NCBI RefSeq assembly: GCF_004684095.1
Contig: NZ_SRII01000006.1
Coordinates: 372,001-436,000 of the forward strand
Source: Hymenobacter sp. UV11
Lineage (GTDB): Bacteria; Bacteroidota; Bacteroidia; Cytophagales; Hymenobacteraceae
Reading direction: 5' to 3'
Length of the DNA stretch: 64,000 nucleotides
In this document: piece after piece, positions 43,235 through 51,230 of the stretch
Numbering within the stretch: position 1 is the first letter of the stretch
Layout of the letters: every line of letters starts with the position of its first letter
Position numbers and translations under genes: made by a program
Notes under the pieces: generated by a model
What the model saw: the letters and a program-made list of their open reading frames with translations, nothing else
The model's database searches: none
Told to the model about the DNA's origin: nothing

Positions 43235-43851
43235 ATACGCTCGCCGCGACGGCCCTTATTGCGGCCGCCCCTACCCTGTTTCGGCAGGGACTACTGGCCC
43301 TACTGCGCGAGCGCTGGCCCCAGCTGCTGCTCAGCCTCACCGCCGATGCCACGCAAGTGCCTGACCTGGTGACGCATCATGCGTTTGCCCTCTTGGTGCT
43401 CGATGGTGCCCTGCCGGGCCTACACATGCCCGAGCTGCTGGCCCGGCTGCACCAGGCCCGCCCCACCCAGCGCCTGGTAGTGCTGGCCGACCCGCACACC
43501 CTGGGCCGGCGCAACACGCCGCTGGCCTGGCCGGGTACCCGCCTGCTGGTGCCCAGCCAGGTGGCGCCCCAGGCGCTGGCCACTGCCCTGGCGCCGTGGC
43601 TCGACGCGCTGCTCGAAGCCAAACCAGTTTCCGGATGCCCTACCCCCCTGCCCGACAGCCACTTCAGCGCCCGCGAGCTGCAAGTGCTGCGCCTGGTGGT
43701 GGAGGACCACTGCAACGAGGAAATTGCCAACCGCTTGTTTATCAACGTGCGCACGGTGGAAAGCCACCGCCGCAACCTGCTGCACAAGGCTGGCACCCGC
43801 ACGCTGGTGGGCCTGGCCGCCCGCGCCGTGCGCGAGGGCTGGGTGGCCTGA
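43231..43851 (+). CDS. LuxR/NarL-type regulator with degenerate receiver
   Basis: 206 residues. The C-terminal LuxR helix-turn-helix is intact: FSARELQVLRLVVEDHCNEEIANRLFINVRTVESHRRNLLHKAG. The N-terminal part has receiver shape with a candidate Asp58 (LLVLDGALPG), but the acidic pair expected near residue 10 is missing (ALIAAAPTLFRQG) and the Lys switch is not evident. So it may not be phosphorylated in the usual way. No histidine kinase adjoins. The small upstream frame is coupled to it. Confidence 0.85.
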   Translation: MNTLAATALIAAAPTLFRQGLLALLRERWPQLLLSLTADATQVPDLVTHHAFALLVLDGALPGLHMPELLARLHQARPTQRLVVLADPHTLGRRNTPLAWPGTRLLVPSQVAPQALATALAPWLDALLEAKPVSGCPTPLPDSHFSARELQVLRLVVEDHCNEEIANRLFINVRTVESHRRNLLHKAGTRTLVGLAARAVREGWVA

Positions 43852-43958
43852 AAACAGAAAGTTCAGTGCTGGTACTGATGCCAGGGGCAGGGAGCAAAAC
43901 GTGCTTTGCAAGTAGCTAATGGAGGACACTTCCTTCCTCTGAAAACTACTTTTTTGCC

Positions 43959-45371
43959 ATGCTTACGCCTCCCGTAACGCCCCCGCCCGGCAACGTCATC
44001 CTTGCCTGGAATAATATTTACCTGGACCTGGTGCGCCACATTGGTGGCGCGCCGGGGCCGCTGGCCCGCATTGGGGCGCTCATGCACCTGGCCATGTATG
44101 AGGTGGTGAACCGGCTGACGCCGGGCAACCAGTACCCCACGCTGCTACCCCCGCCCACCAAGCCGGCGCCGCCCCTTGCGGCCGCGGGCACCAGCGCCGC
44201 CTACGCCGCCTGTTTTGTGCTCACGGAAGCCATCAAAAGCTATGTAACGGCCGCCCGCAAGATGCAGGGCGAGGTACTCGACCCCTTCGACCCGTTTCAG
44301 GTGCTACCGGGCCTCGACCCGCAGGTGCTGGGACTGGCCGTGCATACTGATGACACAACTAACGGTGTAGCACAAGCTTACGGCCAGGAAATTGCGCAGC
44401 TGCTGCTGGCCAAGTACCCGGCTGATACGGGCCTGGAGACGGCCGTGGAGCCCATGCTGGATGCGGAAACGCCCGGCGAATGGCGGCCCACCGATGCCAG
44501 CCAGGCCCTGACGCCGCACTGGGGCAAACTACCCTTGTTTTTCTTGAGCAAGCCGGCGGCGCAGTACCATCCTACTGCCATTCCGGCGGGGCTGTACAAC
44601 TACCCCGACCTGCTGAAATCGATGCTGTATGCCATGCAGCTGGCGGAGGTAAAGCTGCTGGGCGAAGCGCATTCCACGGCCCGCACGCCCACCCAAACCG
44701 AGATTGCCTTCTTCTGGGCCAACGACCTGAACGGTACTTCCAAGCCGCCCGGCCAGCTTTATACCATCACCCAGACGCTGGCCCAACAGGCGGGCATAGT
44801 ACCGGGCGGCTCGGCCATGGCCATCACCACCACGGGGCAGCTGCTCGAAACGGCCCGGCTCTTTGCCCTGGCGGGCACGGCCATGGTCAATGCGTCTATC
44901 GTGGCCTGGCAAGCCAAGTACTATTCGCCCAATAGCCAACACCCGATGCGCCTGTGGCGGCCCGAAACGGCTATTCACCTGGCCACCGAAGACGGGAACC
45001 CCAGCACCGTGGCCGAGGCTACCTGGCAACCCTTGTCGGCACAGATGAGCGGCACCCGTTTTTCGCCCAATTTTCCGGCCTACGTATCGGGTCATTCTAC
45101 GTTTGGGGCGGCCTGGGCGGCGGCCATGCACGAATTTTTTGGCACTAACGCCATTGCTTTTACGGCCACTACCGAAGACCCCCACGCCCTGCGCGACGAA
45201 AACGGCGTTCGCCGCACCCGCTCGTTTACTTCCTTCACGCAAGCGGCCCTCGAAAACGGCCGCAGCCGCGTGTACCTGGGCGTGCACTACCAGTTCGACG
45301 CCAATGGCGGGTTTGAGATTGGGACGAAAGTGGGGCAGGATACGGCCGTCAAGTTTCGCAAGACGCCGTAG
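43959..45371 (+). CDS. Vanadium-dependent haloperoxidase-like PAP2 protein
   Basis: 470 residues. The PAP2 active-site motifs appear in order: LWRPETAI, then NFPAYVSGHSTFGAA (first His), then GRSRVYLGVHYQFD (second His). Normal haloperoxidases have PSGH; here it is VSGH. No signal peptide is clear. Vanadate-binding and halide use are family inferences; the protein may be an acid phosphatase. A TACTTTTTTG-like box precedes the ATG. Confidence 0.85.
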   Translation: MLTPPVTPPPGNVILAWNNIYLDLVRHIGGAPGPLARIGALMHLAMYEVVNRLTPGNQYPTLLPPPTKPAPPLAAAGTSAAYAACFVLTEAIKSYVTAARKMQGEVLDPFDPFQVLPGLDPQVLGLAVHTDDTTNGVAQAYGQEIAQLLLAKYPADTGLETAVEPMLDAETPGEWRPTDASQALTPHWGKLPLFFLSKPAAQYHPTAIPAGLYNYPDLLKSMLYAMQLAEVKLLGEAHSTARTPTQTEIAFFWANDLNGTSKPPGQLYTITQTLAQQAGIVPGGSAMAITTTGQLLETARLFALAGTAMVNASIVAWQAKYYSPNSQHPMRLWRPETAIHLATEDGNPSTVAEATWQPLSAQMSGTRFSPNFPAYVSGHSTFGAAWAAAMHEFFGTNAIAFTATTEDPHALRDENGVRRTRSFTSFTQAALENGRSRVYLGVHYQFDANGGFEIGTKVGQDTAVKFRKTP

Positions 45372-45426
45372 GTGCGTGAAGCAGCCAGCAAGGGCTGGAC
45401 GCCGTTTCCGCAGCGGGGCAAAAAAA

Positions 45427-45461
45427 AGCCCAGCCAACGGCACAGGTGCCGCCGGCTGGGC
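45427..45461. terminator. Bidirectional terminator between haloperoxidase and ettA
   Basis: AGCCCAGCC pairs with GGCTGGGCT around a GC-rich inner stem (with a mismatch), with A's on the left and T-rich on the right. It lies between the two convergent genes. Confidence 0.75.
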
Positions 45462-45488
45462 TTTACTCTTCAGTTGATAAAAAGCTCC

Positions 45489-47156
45489 CTACCCCAGCTT
45501 TTTATAGCGAACACGCTTGGGCTCCACATCGCCGAGGCGCTTGCGCTTGGCTTCTTCGTAGTCGGAGAAGTTGCCTTCGAACCACACCACTTCCGAGTCG
45601 CCTTCGAAGGCCAGGATGTGGGTAGCGAGCCGGTCCAGAAACCAGCGGTCGTGGCTGATGATGACGGCGCAGCCGGCGAAGTTCTCCAGGGCGTCTTCCA
45701 GGGCCCGGATGGCGTTCACGTCCAGGTCGTTGGTGGGCTCGTCGAGCAATAGCAAGTTGGCGCCCTGCTTGAGGGTCATGGCCAGGTGCACGCGGTTTTT
45801 CTCGCCGCCCGAGAGCGTACCGACTTTTTTCTCCTGGTCGCCGCCGCCGAAGTTGAACTTGCTGACGTAGGCCCGCGAGTTGACAGGCCGGCCGGCGAGC
45901 AGCATGGTTTCGGTGCCGCCCGTGATGGTGTCGAACACCGACTTGGCGGGGTCGAGCGAGTCGTGCTGCTGGTCGATGTAGGCCGTTTGCACCGTGGGGC
46001 CGACTTCGAAAGTGCCGGCATCGGGCTGCATCTGGTCGGTTATCATGCGAAACAGCGTGGTCTTGCCCGCGCCGTTGGGCCCGATGATGCCCACGATGCC
46101 GCCCTGGGGTAGAGAAAAACTCAGGTTCTCAAACAATAGCTTGTCGCCAAAGGCTTTGCGCAAGTTCTCGGCCTCAATGACCTGCGCACCCAGGCGCGGG
46201 CCGTCGGGAATGAAAAGCTCCAGCTTCTGCTCCTTGTCCTTGGCTTCTTCACTGGCCAGCTTGTCGTAGTTGGCCAAGCGGGCTTTGCCCTTGCTCTGGC
46301 GGGCTTTGGGCGACATGCGTACCCATTCCAGCTCGCGCTGCAAGGTTTTGGCGCGCTTGCTTTCGGTGTTTTCTTCCTTGGCCATGCGGTCAGTTTTCTG
46401 CTCCAGCCAGCTGCTGTAGTTGCCCTTCCACGGAATGCCGGTGCCACGGTCAAGCTCCAGAATCCAGCCCGCCACGTTGTCGAGGAAGTAGCGGTCGTGG
46501 GTTACCGCGATAACGGTGCCTTTATACTGCTGCAGGTGCTGCTCCAGCCACAGCACGCTTTCGGCGTCGAGGTGGTTGGTGGGTTCGTCAAGCAGCAGCA
46601 CGTCAGGCTCTTGCAACAGGAGGCGGCACAGGGCTACGCGGCGCTTCTCACCGCCCGAGAGGTTGCCGATGACGGCCTCCTGCGGCGGGGTGCGCAGGGC
46701 ATCCATGGCGCGCTCCAGCTTGCTGTCGAGGTTCCAGGCGTCGAGCTGGTCGAGGCGCTCCTGCACGGTGCCCTGGCGCTCCAGCAGCTTGTCGAAGTCG
46801 GCGTCTTCGGCCCCGAAGGCCTCGTTTATTTCGTCAAATTCCTTGAGCAGGGCTACTGTTTCGGCCACACCTTCTTCTACTACCTCGCGCACGGTTTTGG
46901 CGGCGTCTAGCTGGGGCTCCTGTTCGAGGTAGCCCACCGAGTAGCCGGGCGAAAACACGACTTCGCCCTGAAACTGCTTATCGACGCCGGCGATGATTTT
47001 CAGGAGGCTCGACTTGCCCGAGCCGTTGAGGCCGAGCACGCCGATTTTGGCGCCGTAGAAAAAGGAGAGGTAGATATTTTTGAGAACTTGCTTCTGGGGC
47101 GGGTAAATCTTGCTTACCCCGGCCATGCTGAAGATAATAGTGGGCTGGTCGGACAT
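45489..47156 (-). CDS. ettA: Energy-dependent translational throttle protein EttA (ABC-F)
   Basis: 555 residues from ATG 47156. Two ABC-F ATPase modules: Walker A GLNGSGKS and GPNGAGKT, signatures LSGGEKRRVAL and LSGGEKNRVHL, Walker B LLLDEPTNHLD and LLLDEPTNDLD. The central linker has the PtIM-like region (WVRMSPKARQSKGKARLANYDKL). ABC-F proteins bind the ribosomal E site. No membrane segment. Longer frame to 47240 is not credible. Confidence 0.95.
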   Translation of the reverse strand: MSDQPTIIFSMAGVSKIYPPQKQVLKNIYLSFFYGAKIGVLGLNGSGKSSLLKIIAGVDKQFQGEVVFSPGYSVGYLEQEPQLDAAKTVREVVEEGVAETVALLKEFDEINEAFGAEDADFDKLLERQGTVQERLDQLDAWNLDSKLERAMDALRTPPQEAVIGNLSGGEKRRVALCRLLLQEPDVLLLDEPTNHLDAESVLWLEQHLQQYKGTVIAVTHDRYFLDNVAGWILELDRGTGIPWKGNYSSWLEQKTDRMAKEENTESKRAKTLQRELEWVRMSPKARQSKGKARLANYDKLASEEAKDKEQKLELFIPDGPRLGAQVIEAENLRKAFGDKLLFENLSFSLPQGGIVGIIGPNGAGKTTLFRMITDQMQPDAGTFEVGPTVQTAYIDQQHDSLDPAKSVFDTITGGTETMLLAGRPVNSRAYVSKFNFGGGDQEKKVGTLSGGEKNRVHLAMTLKQGANLLLLDEPTNDLDVNAIRALEDALENFAGCAVIISHDRWFLDRLATHILAFEGDSEVVWFEGNFSDYEEAKRKRLGDVEPKRVRYKKLG

Positions 47157-47455
47157 TGCGGATAAGGGAACGAAGGTGAAGATGCGGAATGCTGCAAAGC
47201 TACCGCGTAGCCGTAGGTTAAGCGGGCGGCGCGGGAGCAAAAAAAAAGCGCGCTACGGGGCAAAAAAACGCCGATTCGACCAGGAATCTACCCCTACCCC
47301 CTCCCCCACCGAAAACCTAAACGCGGGAAGTGCGTCCTGCAAAGCAGCAACACGCAATTTTCCGCGTAAACTTGTAGTTCATTCCTCGTCCACGTTCGAA
47401 GCCAACTGCTGCGCTTGCCGACGTTTTTACCTCACTCTATCTTTCCCATTTCCCA

Positions 47456-48775
47456 ATGGAACTCCCCGACCACCCGCTCACGGAAGCCCGCCGATATGGC
47501 TACGTGGAAGACGGGGGCGTGTGGCTACGCCCCGTGCTGGGCCTGCCGGCCCGCCGTATCGGCCAGGTTAAAGACACCGACGACGATGCACTCCGCTACT
47601 TCGCCCAACGCTACGAGGCCTTCCGGGCTAAAATCGACGAGCTGCTAGACCGCTTACAAGCCGCTGATAACCAGGGCTCGTACCTGATGAAACTGCTGCA
47701 CTTGCAGGAGCAGACTCAGCAGCACGATGGCCTCGGCGACTACGAGCGCCTGCACCGCCGCCTCAAGGAGGCCGAGCAGCAGCTCAACGTGTCGGTGGCC
47801 CACAACCGCGAGAAAAACCTGGCCACCAAAACCAGCCTCATTGAGCAGGCCGTAGCCCTGGCCAACACCGAGGAGTGGATTACGGCCAGCGAAACCGTGA
47901 AGGACCTGCGCCAGGCCTGGCTCAAGACCGGGCCCGTCGACAAGGCCCTGACTGAGGAGTTGGAAGCCCGCTTTCACGGCGCGGTACAGGAATTTTTTGA
48001 CCGGCGCAAGGCTTTCCAGACCGACCGCAAGGCGATGGCCCGCCGCACCGTGGAGCGCTACCGCGACCTGGTGAACCAGGCCGAGGTGCTGAAAAACTCC
48101 GACCAGTTTGAGGCTACTTCGCGCCAGCTCAAGCAGCTGCAAACCGCCTGGCGCGACGTGAACGGCAATCTGCCCAAGAAGCAGGCGGCCGAGATGTGGA
48201 CCAAGTTTCGGGCGGCCAACAACCACTTTTTCGAGCGCCTCAAAAAGCATATCGAATCGCAGCGCCCGGCCGAGGTGCGGCCCGGTGCCGCCCCCGGCTC
48301 GCCCGAGGAAAGCCTGCTGCGCAAGCGCGAGCTGGCCCGCCGCGCCGAGGCGCTCATTGCCCTACCCCCCAACCAGGGCGTGACGCAGGCCAAAAACCTG
48401 CAAGCCGAGTGGAAGCAGAGCGGCGCCGTGCGCGGCCCCGAGTCGGACCAGCTGTGGCAGCGCTTTATGCTGGCCTGCGATAAGGTGTTTGAAATGAGCG
48501 CCCTCGACTACTACCTGCGCAAGCGGCAGGCCGAAGGCAGCCCGGCGCCCTCGCCCAGCGAGCGGGCCGAACAGGCCACGGTGGCCCTGCGAAAATTTAT
48601 CGAAAGCGACCGCCAGGAGCTGGCTACGCTTCAGGATAACCTGAGTAAGCTCAACAACTCAGCAGCTAACGACCAGTTTCGGCAGCTGCTGCAAGGAAAA
48701 ATTCGCACCTTTGAGCGCAAAATTCAAACTAAAACAGAATTAATTGCGCTATTTCAATTGCCGATTGGCGATTAA
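47456..48775 (+). CDS. DUF349 domain protein
   Basis: 439 residues from ATG 47456, divergent from ettA. Almost wholly helical with three or so DUF349 repeats (AWLKTGPVDKALTEELEARFHGAVQEFF, then WRDVNGNLPKKQAAEMWTKFRAANNHFF, then WKQSGAVRGPESDQLWQRFMLACDKVF). DUF349 proteins are cytosolic and of unsettled role. A TAAACTTG box is at 47367-47374. Confidence 0.9.
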   Translation: MELPDHPLTEARRYGYVEDGGVWLRPVLGLPARRIGQVKDTDDDALRYFAQRYEAFRAKIDELLDRLQAADNQGSYLMKLLHLQEQTQQHDGLGDYERLHRRLKEAEQQLNVSVAHNREKNLATKTSLIEQAVALANTEEWITASETVKDLRQAWLKTGPVDKALTEELEARFHGAVQEFFDRRKAFQTDRKAMARRTVERYRDLVNQAEVLKNSDQFEATSRQLKQLQTAWRDVNGNLPKKQAAEMWTKFRAANNHFFERLKKHIESQRPAEVRPGAAPGSPEESLLRKRELARRAEALIALPPNQGVTQAKNLQAEWKQSGAVRGPESDQLWQRFMLACDKVFEMSALDYYLRKRQAEGSPAPSPSERAEQATVALRKFIESDRQELATLQDNLSKLNNSAANDQFRQLLQGKIRTFERKIQTKTELIALFQLPIGD

Positions 48776-48854
48776 CCCTCAACTGGCCTATTTTATGTAG
48801 CGCCAGTTGACCTTACTTTTAACATTCTTTCATCAACGCCTACCCCTCCTTACC

Positions 48855-49076
48855 ATGTACTGGACCCTCGAACTAGCCTCCTATCTGGAAGATGCACCCT
48901 GGCCCGCCACCAAGGACGAACTCATTGACTTTTCCATTCGCTCAGGTGCTCCTATGGAGGTAGTTGAAAACCTGCAGGGTCTGGAAGATGACGGCCAACC
49001 CTACGAAAACATCGAGGAAGTGTGGCCTGACTATCCTACCAAGGAAGACTTCATGTTCAACGAAGACGAATATTAA
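48855..49076 (+). CDS. DUF2795-like small acidic protein
   Basis: 73 residues from ATG 48855 (MYWTLELASYLEDAPWPATK). Pattern: ATKDELIDFSIRSGAPMEVVENLQGLEDDGQPYENIEEVWPDYPTKEDF. It matches the small DUF2795-type proteins found in many Bacteroidota, function unknown. Acidic and probably cytosolic. Confidence 0.85.
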   Translation: MYWTLELASYLEDAPWPATKDELIDFSIRSGAPMEVVENLQGLEDDGQPYENIEEVWPDYPTKEDFMFNEDEY

Positions 49077-49084
49077 TTCAGTTA

Positions 49085-49190
49085 TCAATTATCAGTGAGC
49101 GATTATCAATTGTTCCTCAGGCACTTGCAGCAGTTGTTTTCTCCAAGTAAGCCTCCTGAAATTGCTCACTGATAATTGCTCACTGATAAT
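49085..49190. repeat. AT-rich inverted/direct repeat around an ABC gene start
   Basis: CAATTATCAGTGAGC near 49086 is the reverse of TTGCTCACTGATAATTG near the other end. The right side has two direct copies of TTGCTCACTGATAA (49162-49175 and 49176-49189). Those copies are the first codons of the next frame. Confidence 0.8.
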
Positions 49191-49893
49191 TGAAAAACTA
49201 GTCGCGGGGTACCCCAATCGGGTGTTGCTCCGCGACTTTTCGTTGGCCCTACCCCCGGCTCCGGCCTTCGTGGCGGTGCTGGGGCACAACGGGGCGGGCA
49301 AGACCACGCTGTTTCGGGTGCTCACGGGGCAATTGCCCTACCGGGGTTCGGTGCGGCTAGGCGGCCCCGAAGAGCTGCGCACGCTGCGCGGCCCGGCCCT
49401 GGCCCGCCGCCTGGGCTACCTGCCGCAGCGCGGCAGCCTCGACTTTGCCCTCCCCACCCGCGAGCTGGTGGTGATGGGCCGCTACCGCCACCACGGGCTG
49501 TTCAGCACCTACGGCCCCGCCGACTACACCCGCGCAGACGCGGCCCTGGCTGCGGTGGGCGCCACGCACCTGGCCAACCAGGATTTTCGGCAGCTTTCGG
49601 GTGGCGAGCAGCAGCTGGTGTGGCTGGCCCAACTCAGCCTGCAAGACGCGCCGCTGTATTTGCTTGACGAGCCCACGCAACAGCTGGATGTGTATCACCG
49701 GCGGCGCATTTTTTCTTTGCTAGGTACTTGGGTGACAGCTGAAAGGCGCACCATCTTGTGCAGCACGCACGACCTGGACAGCCTGCCCGGAATGCCAGGC
49801 TTTTTGCTGAACTTGTCGCGGGCTCGGCCCGAGTTATTGCCTATTAGCGCTGAGTCGGTGCGGGTCGAACGGGAATTTCTGGAAAGAAGATAA
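49162..49893 (+). CDS. ABC transporter ATPase (orphan), iron/cobalamin-type
   Basis: 243 residues from TTG 49162. Walker A GHNGAGKT, Q-loop LGYLPQRG, signature LSGGEQQLVW, Walker B LYLLDEPTQQLD, and H-loop CSTHDLD. Closest in style to the FecE/BtuD group. No permease or binding protein gene is nearby. The first 10 codons are two copies of a repeat; the conserved part begins at about LVAGYPNRVLL. The original start may have been overwritten, so the exact N-terminus is uncertain. It ends at 49893, directly against the convergent crtY stop. Confidence 0.88.
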   Translation: MLTDNCSLIIEKLVAGYPNRVLLRDFSLALPPAPAFVAVLGHNGAGKTTLFRVLTGQLPYRGSVRLGGPEELRTLRGPALARRLGYLPQRGSLDFALPTRELVVMGRYRHHGLFSTYGPADYTRADAALAAVGATHLANQDFRQLSGGEQQLVWLAQLSLQDAPLYLLDEPTQQLDVYHRRRIFSLLGTWVTAERRTILCSTHDLDSLPGMPGFLLNLSRARPELLPISAESVRVEREFLERR

Positions 49894-51096
49894 CTACGCT
49901 TTGCGCTGCCCCGGCCGGCCGCGCAGCACGTACCCAATGGAGCGCATAAAGGGCCCCGGCGCCACCGAGTTCATCACGCGCAGGTTGTCGGCCCAGCTGG
50001 TTTTTTCGTCCAGAAAGCGGAAGATGCGCTCGACGGGGTTGCGCTCGAATAGCTGCCGGAAGATGTCGCGGGTCGTTTCGCCCTGGCGCTGCATGATGTC
50101 GAGCAGCAGCGTGTCGAAGAGGCGGAACTGCCAGCGGTCGCCGGTGGGGTCGCGGGGGGGTAAGCCGGTGGCCGCCAGCGCCGCCACCAGCCGCACCGAC
50201 TGCGCCTGAATGCGCCGAAACGCGTAGCCCGTGCTGGGCTTAGCCCGCCCGGCGCGCGTGCCCAGGTTGATAATGTGTGCCCCTACCCCCGTCGGCAGCG
50301 GGTGGTCGGTCATGGGAATAGCGCCGACTTCGGTAGCCGTAATGCGGTAGTCGGCGGGGGAGAGCTTGAGCGTATTTTGCAGGTAGTCAAGCAGCTGTGC
50401 TTCGTACTCGCTTTTGGGTAGCATCTTAGCCGAAAACAGCGTGTACTCGACCAGCGCCCGGCGCGGCCCAAAAGGCAGCATGTACATGAACCGCGCCTCG
50501 TGCTGCTGCTCGCCGCGAAAATCCATGAACTCGACCACGGTGGGGTCAAAAACGTCGCGGGTCGTCTCGATTTCCCAACCCAGAAAATGCTGGAGCAGGT
50601 AGCGGTACTTGGTGGGGTTGGGCGCAATAGCCGGCGGCCGGCTGTCGAAGGCAAAATGCGCGGTGAGTTCCTGCCCGGCCTCGGTGCGGGCACGCACCCC
50701 TACCCCCGTGTTTTCGAGCGACGTGACCCGGCCGCGCACCACCGTAAACTGGGCCGGCCGCGCCGCCAGCGCACCGTGCACAAACTGGTAAAAATCGAGG
50801 CCACGCACCGTGCGGTAACGGTACTTTCCCAAGTTGAGCACCCGCGTGAAACCCGGACTACGGAAGGCAATGTTATGCCATTCGCCGGCGGCCAGCTCGT
50901 CGAAGGGCGAGGGCTCATCGGCCCAGTATGACCAGGTGCGGTCGTTCTGGTCTTTGGGCTCGGGCTCGATGAGTAGCACCCGCTTATGGGCCAGGCGGGG
51001 CTCCTGGGCCAGATAATACGCCAGGCTGAGGCCCGCCGCGCCGCCACCCACCAGCAGGTAGTCGTAGGACGGGGCCAAATCGGGGGGGTAGGGCAT
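49894..51096 (-). CDS. crtY: Lycopene beta-cyclase
   Basis: 400 residues. N-terminal dinucleotide motif LLVGGGAAGLSLAYYL. CrtY-type motifs: DQNDRTWSYW and the MDFRGEQ region, then a GTRAGRAKPSTGYAF segment. It adds beta rings to lycopene in carotenoid synthesis, in keeping with the pigmented Bacteroidota. No other crt genes lie in the window. It abuts the ABC gene with no intergenic base. Confidence 0.92.
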   Translation of the reverse strand: MPYPPDLAPSYDYLLVGGGAAGLSLAYYLAQEPRLAHKRVLLIEPEPKDQNDRTWSYWADEPSPFDELAAGEWHNIAFRSPGFTRVLNLGKYRYRTVRGLDFYQFVHGALAARPAQFTVVRGRVTSLENTGVGVRARTEAGQELTAHFAFDSRPPAIAPNPTKYRYLLQHFLGWEIETTRDVFDPTVVEFMDFRGEQQHEARFMYMLPFGPRRALVEYTLFSAKMLPKSEYEAQLLDYLQNTLKLSPADYRITATEVGAIPMTDHPLPTGVGAHIINLGTRAGRAKPSTGYAFRRIQAQSVRLVAALAATGLPPRDPTGDRWQFRLFDTLLLDIMQRQGETTRDIFRQLFERNPVERIFRFLDEKTSWADNLRVMNSVAPGPFMRSIGYVLRGRPGQRKA

Positions 51097-51230
51097 GGCC
51101 TAAAGATATGTCTGGCCGGCGTTTTGGCAATTTAGTGTTAGGTTCGTAGTTCTAAGACACAGATGATTATAGACTTGGTATTTTTTTGTTATTCCCCGGT
51201 GCTTTACCCCGACTTATTTATTTCCACCCT

